DNA of 64,000 bases, taken from assembly GCA_002305765.1 (NCBI GenBank), contig DBQU01000085.1, forward strand, positions 1-64,000. Direction: 5' to 3'. The position numbers were made by a program, and so were the translations under genes. Below the pieces are notes generated by a model. The model did not search any database, was not told the origin of the DNA, and saw nothing but the letters and a program-made list of their open reading frames with translations. The first letter of the stretch is position 1. Every line of letters begins with the position of its first letter. The DNA is from Deltaproteobacteria bacterium UBA1386 (GTDB taxonomy: Bacteria; Desulfobacterota; Syntrophorhabdia; Syntrophorhabdales; Syntrophorhabdaceae). This document shows positions 8,883 through 17,017 of this stretch, one piece after another.

Positions 8883-9052
8883 TACTTTGGGGCCCTTCAC
8901 ATCTTCACATTCTTCTTTTTTCTAGGTCTGAGCGAGCAACGATGATTGTCGGCCGAGCCTCTTTTCGGGTTTTCAGATTCCACGCTTACAAGACGTTCCT
9001 TTGATCTTACACGGATGCCGAATGTGAAGATGCGAAGGGCGTCCCCAAGGGT
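8883..9052. repeat. REPIN/MITE-like element, copy C
   Basis: About 170 bases with inverted ends ACTTTGGGGCCCTTCACATC on the left and GATGCGAAGGGCGTCCCCAA on the right. Compared with copy B, roughly 50 central bases (between GATTGTCG and GGCCG) are missing, but both termini are well preserved. The gap 8637-9173 between the two toxin-antitoxin operons otherwise holds no gene. I see only a GC-rich dyad-containing stretch near 8730-8800. Confidence 0.75.
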
Positions 9053-9148
9053 CCTCATTGCGCTGTTTCTCCGTACGTTTGCAGCAGTTCGGCCGCCTCA
9101 TCTGGAAGACTACCGCGTTGTTGAGTTTGCTTTTCTGTTTCAATGTGC

Positions 9149-9158
9149 TACAATTGTA
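9149..9158. promoter_or_regulatory. Palindromic operator overlapping a -10 for the ParD/ParE-type pair
   Basis: TACAATTGTA is a perfect 10-base palindrome whose first six bases (TACAAT) serve as a -10 element 15 bases before the GTGAATGAC leader of the antitoxin gene. This position fits autorepression by the antitoxin-toxin complex. The -35 is not convincing. Confidence 0.4.
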
Positions 9159-9173
9159 ACAGAGGTGAATGAC

Positions 9174-9392
9174 ATGAGCATAGCGATCCGTATAGACGAT
9201 GAACTGTACAACGAGGCCAAAAAGAGTGCGGAAGCCGAAAGCAGGACCGTTCCCCTGCAGGTGGCTTACTGGGCCCGGATCGGAAAGGCTGCCCTGGACA
9301 ACCCGGACCTTCCGGGTGAGCTGATCCGGGACATCCTGGCAGCGAAAAAGCAGGGCGAGTTCGAGCCCTTCGAATTCCGCTCTGAAGAATGA
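9174..9392 (+). CDS. ParD-like antitoxin (72 aa)
   Basis: The start MSIAIRIDDELYNEAKKSAE is a ribbon-helix-helix type N-terminus, followed by SRTVPLQVAYWARIGKAALD as in ParD-like antitoxins, with an acidic C-terminus. The ATG at 9174 has AGAGGTG 6 bases upstream; an open frame upstream runs through copy C and is not coding. The stop overlaps the toxin ATG by 4 bases (ATGA). Confidence 0.82.
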   Translation: MSIAIRIDDELYNEAKKSAEAESRTVPLQVAYWARIGKAALDNPDLPGELIRDILAAKKQGEFEPFEFRSEE

Positions 9393-9655
9393 ACATTGTC
9401 CAGTCGCCATATTTCCGGCGCGTCTACAAGAAGCTTCACCGTAATCAGGTCAAGCCGGTCAACGAGGCGATCAGGCATATCATGTCGGATCCAATATGTG
9501 GCGAAGAGAAGAAAGGCGACCTGGCCGGTGTGCGGGTGTACAAATTCCGTGTCCTTGACCAGGAGTTCCTCCTGGCTTATGAGCGTGATGAAGAGGCGCT
9601 CTTCCTGCTTGGCCTGGGTGTCCACGAGAACTTCTATCGGGACCTGAAGAGATGA
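9389..9655 (+). CDS. RelE/ParE-family toxin (88 aa)
   Basis: Compact RelE/ParE fold. VQSPYFRRVYKKLHRNQVKP is the first helix pair; GVRVYKFRVLDQEFLLAYER is the central strand pair; LGVHENFYRDLKR is the C-terminal helix. Family length is about 85-95 residues, so it is complete. ParE-like members poison gyrase and RelE-like ones cleave ribosomal mRNA; the sequence does not settle which. Neutralised by the overlapping upstream antitoxin. Confidence 0.85.
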   Translation: MNIVQSPYFRRVYKKLHRNQVKPVNEAIRHIMSDPICGEEKKGDLAGVRVYKFRVLDQEFLLAYERDEEALFLLGLGVHENFYRDLKR

Positions 9656-9849
9656 GGTGGTGGAACAGTTCGATCTTTCCCCCCGATATCGATACAGGGG
9701 TATGGGTGTGGAACGGAGCCGAGAGCCGAGGGGACGCTCCCAAGAAACCAAGGAACGGGATTTCCCCAATACTCTTCCCGTCCTTTCATGTGTCATGCGC
9801 GGGTGGCTTCGCCCTTGACGCTGGTCTTTCAGCGTAGTAACGGACCTTG

Positions 9850-9956
9850 CCTGAACGAGCAAGGATGATTGTCGATGTATCAGGCAGATGGTACTCTTCT
9901 ATCCCGAGATTGTCAATAACGGCCGCGCGCCTCTTTTCGGGTTTTCAGATTGTGTC
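9850..9956. repeat. Partial element copy D (interior only)
   Basis: GAACGAGCAAGGATGATTGT, CCCGAGATTGTCAATAACGG and CTCTTTTCGGGTTTTCAGAT match the interior of copies B and C, but neither terminal repeat is present. It occupies part of the 409-base gap 9656-10064. The rest of that gap shows no gene. Confidence 0.6.
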
Positions 9957-10064
9957 GACCAATAATCTGACTTTCGGGATGGTATAATTACAACAGGTCA
10001 CCACAAAGCAGTCTCCGGCTGATTTGTGGTGAGATGCTTAAAGCCGAACCACAGAGAGACGCTC

Positions 10065-10463
10065 GTGAGCAATCCAAACGATACACATCTGAAATCGGTC
10101 GGTTACATACTGTGGATATTCGGCTTCACGGGTTCCCACCGGTTCTACTATGGCAAACCAGTCACGGGTACGATCTGGTTCTTTACCTTGGGACTTCTGT
10201 TCGTCGGATGGATCATTGATCTTTTCCTCATCCCCTCTATGGACCGTCGGGCCGATCTCAGGTATCACAGCGGCAATCTTGACTACACGGTAGCATGGAT
10301 CCTGCTGACATTTCTCGGATTGTTCGGCATACACCGCTTTTACATGGGAAAGTGGCTTACGGGGATCGTTTATTTGGTCTCGGGCGGGATCTTCGGCATA
10401 GGTTACCTCTATGACCTTTGGACCCTGAATGACCAGGTTTCGTTAATAAACAGCGGACGCTGA
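10065..10463 (+). CDS. Tandem TM2-domain membrane protein (132 aa)
   Basis: Two TM2 domains in tandem, each a pair of membrane helices around a GxHRFYxGK motif: FGFTGSHRFYYGK, then FLGLFGIHRFYMGKWLTG. Function of bacterial TM2 proteins is not established. The GTG at 10065 with GAGAGACGCTC ahead gives a start 12 residues before the first domain; a GTG at 10026 would add 13 residues with a poorer ribosome site. Not in an obvious operon. Confidence 0.75.
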   Translation: MSNPNDTHLKSVGYILWIFGFTGSHRFYYGKPVTGTIWFFTLGLLFVGWIIDLFLIPSMDRRADLRYHSGNLDYTVAWILLTFLGLFGIHRFYMGKWLTGIVYLVSGGIFGIGYLYDLWTLNDQVSLINSGR

Positions 10464-10646
10464 CACGGGGCACCCAGGGGTCCGTTGGCAGCACATAACT
10501 CAATTCTCGGGTGCTTTTCGCGTCATTCTTTCAGAACCCCGGAGATATCCGGAGACCGTTCGACTGTGAGGACCCTTGAAAGAGAAAAGGTCTGGAGATG
10601 AAGATGGCACTGTGCTCCGGACATCATGACGGGGCGAGGGTTAGCC

Positions 10647-11063
10647 ATGAAAGAACAAGACAGGGTAAAGACCGAGATCGAGGAACTGCTCTCCGTAAGG
10701 GAGTGGGCCAAAACAAGGGAGTTGCTTAGCGATACTCCAGCGCCGGATATTGCCGATCTCCTGCCGGATATGGACAAGACGGACAGGATGCTTCTCTTTT
10801 CCCTCCTGCCCCGGCAACTGGCAGGGGAGGCGTTCTCGTACCTTGAATCCAGGAGGAAGGACGACCTGCTCAAGGAACTAACGGACGAAGAGACACGTCG
10901 CCTGCTTGCCGAACTCAGTCCGGACGACCGTGCGGAGTTCTTCGAGGAACTGCCCGGCCTTGCCACCCAGAGGCTTCTCAATCTCCTGAACCCCAGAGAT
11001 CGGAGACAGACCCTGCAGCTTCTAGGTTTTCCCCGGGAGAGTTGGAAGGCTTATGACGCCTGA
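10647..11063 (+). CDS. mgtE: MgtE N-terminal domain, separated by an apparent frameshift
   Basis: Cytoplasmic superhelical N domain of the MgtE magnesium channel: MREW-type helices, then ADLLPDMDKTDRMLLFSLLP, LAELSPDDRAEFFEELPGLA and LLNLLNPRDRRQTLQLLGFP. In intact MgtE the next residues are of the type ES-VGRLMTPDYVAV. Here the frame reads RESWKAYDA and stops, while the +1 frame continues with MTPDYVAV. One missing base near 11041-11044 would explain this. The ATG at 10647 is preceded by GGGGCGAGGG. The N domain normally closes the channel when Mg is high. Confidence 0.8.
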   Translation: MKEQDRVKTEIEELLSVREWAKTRELLSDTPAPDIADLLPDMDKTDRMLLFSLLPRQLAGEAFSYLESRRKDDLLKELTDEETRRLLAELSPDDRAEFFEELPGLATQRLLNLLNPRDRRQTLQLLGFPRESWKAYDA

Positions 11064-11985
11064 CTACGTGGCGGTCCAGGCGGAATGGTCCATCGACCAC
11101 GCCCTCAGGCATATACGCAAGAAAGGGAAGGACAGCGAGACCATCAACGTGATCTACGTGGTCGATCCATCGTGGAAGCTTATCGATGCCCTGGAATTGA
11201 GAAGGTTCATCCTGGCACCCATGGAGCAGACCGTGGAACAGATCATGGACCATAATTTCATCTGTATCAAGGCTTTGGAGGACCGGGAAGAGGCCGTGCG
11301 CATGATCCAGCACTATGACCTCGTCGCGCTACCCGTTGTTGATTCCGAGGGTGTGCTGCTCGGCACTGTCACCGTTGACGATGTCCTCGATGTGGCCGAA
11401 GAGGAGGCCACCGAGGATTTCCACCGGGTGGCGGCTGTTGCCCCGCTGAAGATGAGCTACCGTGAATCGGGTTTCTGGTCGTTATACCGCAAAAGGATAG
11501 GGTGGCTGGCGGCACTGATCGTTGTCAATATGGCTTCAGGCCACGTGATCGCGCGTCATGAAGAACTGCTGATATCATCCATCGCGCTCTCGTTCTTTAT
11601 ACCTCTGTTGATAGCAACCGGGGGAAACGCGGGGGCCCAGTCCGCCACGCTGATGGTCCGAGCCATAGCCACCGGTGACCTCAGGGCTGACCAGTGGCTG
11701 TGGGCCGTGGGAAAGGAACTCCTGGTGGGTCTGGGTCTCGGTGTGACCCTGGGTCTGGCGACGTGGTTCCTGGGATTCTATCGCGGAGGGTTTGACATGG
11801 CGGTTATCATTTTCCTGACCATGACGGCTATCGTTCTGGTATCGAACCTCATTGGCGTAGGACTACCTTTTCTGCTCAACAGGCTTAACATGGACCCGGC
11901 CGTCGCAAGCAGCCCCCTGATCACCACCGTGGTGGATTTTGTGGGGTTGACCATCTATTTCTCGATCGCTGTTAGAATTCTGTGA
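11053..11985 (+). CDS. mgtE: MgtE CBS and membrane domains (310 aa)
   Basis: The CBS pair (residues ~1-125; VEQIMDHNFICIKALEDREE, VVDSEGVLLGTVTVDDVLDV) is followed by five membrane helices. These include the conserved pore segment LLIATGGNAGAQSATLMVRA and ASSPLITTVVDFVGLTIYFS. The ATG at 11053 overlaps the upstream part by 11 bases. If the frameshift is real this could still be made by re-initiation as a channel lacking its Mg-sensing N domain. If it is an assembly error, the two parts are one gene of about 450 codons. Confidence 0.85.
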   Translation: MTPDYVAVQAEWSIDHALRHIRKKGKDSETINVIYVVDPSWKLIDALELRRFILAPMEQTVEQIMDHNFICIKALEDREEAVRMIQHYDLVALPVVDSEGVLLGTVTVDDVLDVAEEEATEDFHRVAAVAPLKMSYRESGFWSLYRKRIGWLAALIVVNMASGHVIARHEELLISSIALSFFIPLLIATGGNAGAQSATLMVRAIATGDLRADQWLWAVGKELLVGLGLGVTLGLATWFLGFYRGGFDMAVIIFLTMTAIVLVSNLIGVGLPFLLNRLNMDPAVASSPLITTVVDFVGLTIYFSIAVRIL

Positions 11986-12082
11986 GTAGAACTCTTTTCT
12001 TACTTTTCTTCACGAAAATGAGGTGCCCGATCCTTCTGTGGGTTGAGTTAACTTGTCAACGAATGTCCCCTTGAGCCCCCCT

Positions 12083-12143
12083 CGTTGGTTTCAGCATCCT
12101 TCACCTCCTTGCGCCGTACCTGTCTATCTCCAATTATGGCAGC
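12083..12143 (-). pseudogene. Remnant of a second uspA promoter and start region
   Basis: Read leftward from 12143, 50 of 61 bases match the promoter, leader and first codons of the intact usp gene at 33964-34024 with no gaps. The match covers the -10 region (CATAATTGGAGATAG against TATAATTAGAGATAG), the ribosome site and ATGCTGAAACCAACGA. After five codons (MLKPT) the similarity stops, and the frame ends after eight more residues. The 469-base gap 11986-12454 holds this remnant, a hairpin GGGTTCCC-GTCA-GGGAACCC near 12394-12413, and no other gene I can support. Confidence 0.6.
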
Positions 12144-12454
12144 GCTGGGCTCCGCTTTGGGAGAATTGGCGGGAACCAGATGTGGAGGCCGACCGTGGAG
12201 GCCGATTTGGCTTTGACATACATCCGGCGAAAGGCTACCATTAAAGACACATTCTATCATTGCCAGTGCATAAAGATACGGCTTTCCCCCCGATTCACGG
12301 GGAAAATACTGAGACACCGCCAGCACAACAACGGTCTCTTGGTATCGTCACGCATGATCACATCATTCCCGGCCGCGTGACAAGCGTGCTGAAACCGGGT
12401 TCCCGTCAGGGAACCCATTGGCAAGGGGATGACGTGTCCTTCAAGGAGGTTGCG

Positions 12455-14839
12455 ATGTACCTGAGCGCCCTGTCACGATGTGCACGTTTGACTGTGTGCG
12501 TCCTTTTGTCCGGTTTTCTGCCCTTTACTGCCATGGCGGTGGATTATACGGTTCCTGGAGTTCCGGATCTCAGTGGCGGCAATTTCACGATCACGGCTAG
12601 CGATACCCTCACTGTCAACGTCGGCGGCGCCATCACGAACAGCGATGGTGATGTGATGGACAACTACGGCACGGTCACGAACAGCGCGGGTGGCACCATA
12701 ACGAACGAGAACGACAGTTTTATCCGCAACTACTCCACCCTGACCAACTTCGGAACCATCACGAACAAGGGCAACACAAACACTGATATCTGGAACTACG
12801 GCACTCTCACCAACGGTGCGGGTGGCACCATAACCATCGAGAAGGGTAACCTATTGACCATCATCGGCTCAACTCTGACCAACGCCGGCACGATTACCAT
12901 TGTTTCCGGCAATCTTGCCAGTTCGGGGACCATCACCAACTCGGGCAGCCTGGAACTCGCCTTGGACAGTTCCTACGACCTCACCGGGGCAACCCTTACA
13001 AACACCGGGAACCTCATACTCCGCAGGGACTTCACCTTCAATGGAACATCGGGAGGCACGGTGAATCTCAACGCCGGCGGGACCCTTACAAACTACGCAA
13101 CGCTCACCAACGCGGCGGGACATACCCAGACGAACGTGGGCGCGATCGACAACCAGGGGGCATTCACCAACAACGGTACCTTCACGAACAACGGTACCTT
13201 CACGAACAACGGTACCTTCACGAACAACGGCGCGTTCACCGGTGATCTCACCAATCCGGGCACTCTCTCGGGTACGGGCGCTATCACGGGCAATGTGATC
13301 AACAACGGTATCGTCGCCCCGGGCAACTCCATCGGCACCATGACGATAACCGGCAATTACACTCACAACGCGAGTGCCACGTACCAGGCGGAGATAAACG
13401 CGGCGGGGCAGTCGGACAGACTGGTCGTCACCGGCACGGCCACTCTCAATGGGGGAACCGTATCGGTCCTCGCGGAATCGGGCGCCTACAATCTGAGCAC
13501 CACCTATACCATCCTCACCGCGGGGAGCGTCGTCGGGACCTTCGGCAGCGTGACGAGCAACCTTGCCTTCCTCACCCCCTCTCTGAGCTATGACCCCACG
13601 AACGTCTATCTGACCATGTTCAGGAACTCCACGAACTTCGCCGACGTGGCCGCAGATTTCAACCAGTACGCGGTGGCCTCCGTCCTGGACAGGATATCAT
13701 CAGGAACGACAGGCGACATGGCGAATGTCATCAACAACCTCGTGGGCCTCTCCGCCTCCGGCGCGAGGAGCGCCTACGACGAGATGGGCGGTCTGGTCCA
13801 CACTTCTCTCACCGGCATAACCTTCTCATCCTTCGGCCGATACATGAACGTGATGTCGAAGAGGATGGGAAGGTTCATCTCCAGGGGAGGGAGGTCGTCA
13901 TTCGCCGGCAGGCCCACCATGCTTGCCTCCCGTACAGATACGGGAAGCGATGCGGGGAACACCCTTATCGCCGCGCTGGGGAACATGACGAGGAACACGG
14001 GCATCACCTCCCAGGGTTTCTGGGCCGAGGGTTATGGCAGTCTGGGAGAAAGACGGGGCAACGACGTGTCCTCGCGCTACGACTACGACACGGCGGGGTT
14101 CGTCGCGGGTTTCGACAGGGCGGTCACACCACCCCTTCTTCTCGGTGCTTCCCTGGGATACTCCTACACGAAGGCGGACATGAAGGACCTCTCCGACAGC
14201 GCCACCGTATCGAGCTGGCAGGGTTCCCTCTATGGCATCTACAAGAACGACCTTTTCTACTTGAGCGGCATAGCCGCCTACGGGTACAACCGCTACGATA
14301 CGAGAAGGGACATCGCCTTCGGGACCATTTCACGCAGGGCGAAGGGTTACTACACCGGTCAGACGGTTGGGGGATACGTCGAAGCGGGGCACCGCGTGGC
14401 CACCCCGTCCGTCGACATCATTCCCCTGGGATCCCTCACCGGCATCCACCTCATGAAAGATGGTTTCACCGAGAGGGCGGCCGGGGCGCTCTCCCTTGAT
14501 GTTGACCCCGACCGAGCCTCCTCACTCGTGTCTTCACTGGGCGTGAGACTTATGAAAGACTACGAAGTATCCCCGGGTATCCTCACCCCTGAACTGAGGG
14601 TCACCTGGGACCACGAGCTCATGAACGGAGACTATTCCCTCGACGCCTCCTTCGCGGGCTATCCGACGTCCACCTTCGCGGTGGAGGGCGACAGGCCCGA
14701 TCGGGATTCCCTCGGCGTGGGCCTCTCCCTCAGATTTCAGACCGAGGAGAACCTTAACCTTCACCTCGCCTACGACGGGAGCTTCTCCGGGGACAACACG
14801 CAGCACGCGGCGATAGGGGGGATCACATACAGGTGGTAA
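12455..14839 (+). CDS. Autotransporter with Asn/Thr/Gly-rich repeat passenger (794 aa)
   Basis: Type V secreted outer-membrane protein. A signal peptide (CARLTVCVLLSGFLPFTAMA) is followed by a ~350-residue passenger of short beta-helix-like repeats rich in TNxGTxTN. Then comes the passenger-associated region (GNSIGTMTITGNYTHNASAT) and a C-terminal beta-barrel from about residue 515 ending GGITYRW, with the expected terminal aromatic residue. The ATG at 12455 has AAGGAGG 5 bases upstream; the open frame further upstream is not used. The passenger function (adhesin or other) cannot be read from sequence. Confidence 0.9.
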   Translation: MYLSALSRCARLTVCVLLSGFLPFTAMAVDYTVPGVPDLSGGNFTITASDTLTVNVGGAITNSDGDVMDNYGTVTNSAGGTITNENDSFIRNYSTLTNFGTITNKGNTNTDIWNYGTLTNGAGGTITIEKGNLLTIIGSTLTNAGTITIVSGNLASSGTITNSGSLELALDSSYDLTGATLTNTGNLILRRDFTFNGTSGGTVNLNAGGTLTNYATLTNAAGHTQTNVGAIDNQGAFTNNGTFTNNGTFTNNGTFTNNGAFTGDLTNPGTLSGTGAITGNVINNGIVAPGNSIGTMTITGNYTHNASATYQAEINAAGQSDRLVVTGTATLNGGTVSVLAESGAYNLSTTYTILTAGSVVGTFGSVTSNLAFLTPSLSYDPTNVYLTMFRNSTNFADVAADFNQYAVASVLDRISSGTTGDMANVINNLVGLSASGARSAYDEMGGLVHTSLTGITFSSFGRYMNVMSKRMGRFISRGGRSSFAGRPTMLASRTDTGSDAGNTLIAALGNMTRNTGITSQGFWAEGYGSLGERRGNDVSSRYDYDTAGFVAGFDRAVTPPLLLGASLGYSYTKADMKDLSDSATVSSWQGSLYGIYKNDLFYLSGIAAYGYNRYDTRRDIAFGTISRRAKGYYTGQTVGGYVEAGHRVATPSVDIIPLGSLTGIHLMKDGFTERAAGALSLDVDPDRASSLVSSLGVRLMKDYEVSPGILTPELRVTWDHELMNGDYSLDASFAGYPTSTFAVEGDRPDRDSLGVGLSLRFQTEENLNLHLAYDGSFSGDNTQHAAIGGITYRW
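13163..13234 (+). repeat. Four 18-base in-frame tandem repeats in the autotransporter passenger
   Basis: Units start at 13163, 13181, 13199 and 13217. Units two and three are identical (TTCACGAACAACGGTACC); the others differ at one to three bases. Each encodes FTNNGT/A. Near-identity suggests recent slippage and possible length variation of the surface domain. Confidence 0.85.
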
Positions 14840-14885
14840 CAAGGGAATCACGGTTCGCCGGAATCCCCCCGGAAAGGACAGAGGG

Positions 14886-15094
14886 GAACTTTAGGGACAT
14901 CTTCACATTCTCTCTTCTACCGGATCTGAACGAGCAATGATGGTTATCGGTGGTATAAGGGCAGATGGTTTTCCTCTCTCCCGAGAATGTCAATGACGAC
15001 CGCGCCTCCTTTCGATGTTCCGATTCCATGCTTACACGATGTTCCTTTGGTCTTGCACGGATGCCGAATGTGAAAATGTGAAGGGCCCCAAAAT
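14886..15094. repeat. REPIN/MITE-like element, copy E (complete)
   Basis: About 209 bases, with left end AACTTTAGGGACATCTTCAC then ATTC and right end GAATGTGAAAATGTGAAGGG then CCCCAAAAT. The interior carries GAACGAGCAATGATGGTTAT, CTCTCCCGAGAATGTCAATG and GATGTTCCTTTGGTCTTGCA. It begins 47 bases after the autotransporter stop. Confidence 0.75.
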
Positions 15095-15210
15095 CCTCTG
15101 TCCCAATATGGGAAAGTTATCATATTCAGAAGACCGTCTCTGTCATCGAATATAGATTTATACGTCACAATCTTTTGATAAACGTATCCGTTTTATATGA
15201 TTGATTGGAG

Positions 15211-15253
15211 AACCTTAGGGACACTCTTCACATCTTCATATTCGGCATCCGTG
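15211..15253 (-). repeat. Lone inverted terminus of the dispersed element
   Basis: AACCTTAGGGACACTCTTCA then CATCTTCATATTCGGCATCC is the reverse of the right terminus of copies B-E, including the inner CGGATGCC block. With copy E it fills most of the 555-base gap 14840-15394. An upstream-extended reading frame of the next gene begins inside it and is not believed. Confidence 0.65.
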
Positions 15254-15394
15254 TCTTTCCACCGCCGCGATGAGCTGGTCGTAAAGCGAGGCAGAAAAGT
15301 GGTTGAAGCCCGGCGCGTCCTTCGTCATGCCTTATGGCGAAGGTTGCTTATTGATTCTGTCTGGGCTACAATTGCGCGGGATGAATCGATAATA

Positions 15395-16474
15395 ATGAGG
15401 GATGTAAAGGGCGTGAGCAGCTCCGGGTTTAAGATCGATGTGTTTCGCCCTGGCGACGCGGTGGGGGTCTCCGGGCTTTTCAAAGAAGTCTATGGTGATG
15501 GATATCCGGTAAAGATAGTCTATGACCCTGAAGAGTTTACGAGGGCGGTCGACAGACAGGAATATATCCCTGTGGTCGCCCGTACTCCTGAGGGGGGTAT
15601 CGTGGGCTTCTCGTCTTTCTACCGGTCCGCTCCGAATAAGAGACTCTACGAGATGGGACTCAGCATGGTCTCGGCCGGGTATCGGAGCACCGCTGTCCTT
15701 GGCCTCCTGGTGCGCCGCCTCGTGAAAGTGGCTCTTGCATCGCCTTGTCTGGACGCCTTCTTCGGGGAGGTGGTGTGTAATCATGTCCTGATGCAAAAAA
15801 GCTCAGGCGTTTTCAAGGCCGTCGAGACCGCCATCGAGATCGATCTCATGCCTTCTGAGGCCTATGAAAAAGACGAGAACGTTTCAGGACGGGTTTCGAC
15901 TGTCGTTTCCACAAGGACCATTGTTCCCCGGCCTCATACTATCCGTGTTCCCGAGGTCTACGGCGATTACCTGGCGTACATCTACAACGCATTTGATGAC
16001 AGCCGCGCCTTCGAGCGGTCGGACGAAAGGCTGCCTGACGACCGGTCCACCGAGTTCACCGTCCAGATCTTTGAGGGCGCAGGGGTGGCAAGGATCACCG
16101 TCAACGAGGCGGGCTCCGATTTCGAGACCGTCCTGGACTCGGAAGAAAAGGCGGCCCGAAGCAGGGGCGTTACCGTGACGCAGGTATGGCTCAACCTTTC
16201 CTGGCCGTGGGTCGGAGGATGCGTCGAAGCTTTGCGCTCGAGGGGCTATTTCTTCTGTGGACCCTTCCCCAGATGGTTCGGCGAAGACGGTCTTCTCATG
16301 GAAAAGGTCGAAGGACGGCCGAACTGGGAGGGGATCATCCTCTATTCCGAGCGGGCCCGGCAGATCCTCGAGTTCATCAAGGAAGACTGGGCGGAAGTGA
16401 CCCGGAAGATAGAGGGCGGGACAGAGAAACGGGAGAATGTGGAAACGCGAAGGGAGCCTCCAAAATCCAGCTAG
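15395..16474 (+). CDS. GNAT-like acyltransferase family protein (359 aa)
   Basis: The N-terminus (IDVFRPGDAVGVSGLFKEVY) and the strand pattern around IPVVARTPEGGIVGFSSFYR fit the GCN5-related N-acetyltransferase fold. A second, weaker half lies near residues 200-320. Substrate unknown. I prefer the ATG at 15395 because upstream codons come from the repeat terminus. The last ~14 residues (from ENVETRREPP) are encoded by a second repeat terminus at 16433-16467, so the native C-terminus may have been replaced. The stop shares the CTAG at 16471-16474 with the stop of the convergent TPR gene. Confidence 0.6.
   Translation: MRDVKGVSSSGFKIDVFRPGDAVGVSGLFKEVYGDGYPVKIVYDPEEFTRAVDRQEYIPVVARTPEGGIVGFSSFYRSAPNKRLYEMGLSMVSAGYRSTAVLGLLVRRLVKVALASPCLDAFFGEVVCNHVLMQKSSGVFKAVETAIEIDLMPSEAYEKDENVSGRVSTVVSTRTIVPRPHTIRVPEVYGDYLAYIYNAFDDSRAFERSDERLPDDRSTEFTVQIFEGAGVARITVNEAGSDFETVLDSEEKAARSRGVTVTQVWLNLSWPWVGGCVEALRSRGYFFCGPFPRWFGEDGLLMEKVEGRPNWEGIILYSERARQILEFIKEDWAEVTRKIEGGTEKRENVETRREPPKSS
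16433..16467 (+). repeat. Lone element terminus forming the 3' end of the GNAT-like gene
   Basis: GAGAATGTGGAAACGCGAAG then GGAGCCTCCAAAATCC matches the right terminus of the family. With the inverted end at 15211 it brackets the GNAT-like gene with outward inverted repeats, like an oversized copy of the element carrying a passenger gene. Confidence 0.6.
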
Positions 16475-16938
16475 AGGAATATCCAGACCGCAAGCGCGAA
16501 CAGGATGAGGATGATCATTCCGACGCACAGTCGCAATATTCTATTCGAACCGCCTTTGCTTTTTACTTTTTGATAGAGTTCCGGGTACGCTGATTTGATC
16601 GCAGGCGCTATGTCGCGGTTCGTGTACACCGCCATTGAGAGATAGTCGATCGCTTCCTGAGTCTTCCCGGCTTTGACGGCTATGGAACCAAGCGTATACC
16701 ACGCTGTGTAATCATCGGGTCTTTTTGCAGCGACCTTGAGATAGAGGTCCAGGGACTCCCGGTATCGGCCTGCATGGTTATATGCCTCCCCGAGAAGGAT
16801 CTGGGCCCCGATCTCTTCAGGGTATTTTTCCAGCCACATCCGGCAATGCGTGATAAGGCCGGGCCAATCCCCGTCAGCTTTGAGCGTGTCCGCTTTCATA
16901 TCCCAGGAATGGGAATCAGCGAATACATCCATAACCAT
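16471..16938 (-). CDS. TPR protein with C-terminal membrane anchor (155 aa)
   Basis: Three tetratricopeptide helical pairs span residues ~10-120, with the clearest unit at AWYTLGSIAVKAGKTQEAID. A single C-terminal hydrophobic helix (GMIILILFALAVWIFL) ends the protein, so it is a tail-anchored inner-membrane protein with the TPR on the cytoplasmic side. TPRs mediate protein contacts; the partner is unknown. The ATG at 16938 has AAGGGAG 3-4 bases upstream. Convergent with the GNAT-like gene, sharing stop bases. Confidence 0.65.
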   Translation of the reverse strand: MVMDVFADSHSWDMKADTLKADGDWPGLITHCRMWLEKYPEEIGAQILLGEAYNHAGRYRESLDLYLKVAAKRPDDYTAWYTLGSIAVKAGKTQEAIDYLSMAVYTNRDIAPAIKSAYPELYQKVKSKGGSNRILRLCVGMIILILFALAVWIFL

Positions 16939-16987
16939 TATCTCCCTTATCCTGCAAGAATTTGGACCGCGTCATCAAAGCAGTATG

Positions 16988-17016
16988 ACTTTGGGGCCCT
17001 TGCATTTTTACATTCT
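16988..17016 (-). repeat. Lone element terminus at a methyltransferase breakpoint
   Basis: ACTTTGGGGCCCTTGCATTT then TTACATTC matches the left terminus of the family. It abuts the truncated methyltransferase fragment at 17018-17237. Confidence 0.65.
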
Positions 17017-17017
17017 C

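Noticed and set aside
8946..9173. N-terminal extension of the ParD-like gene
   Set aside because: These codons lie in repeat copy C and between it and the promoter; the ATG at 9174 has a proper ribosome site.
12260..12454. N-terminal extension of the autotransporter
   Set aside because: A strong ribosome site and a signal peptide begin at the ATG at 12455.
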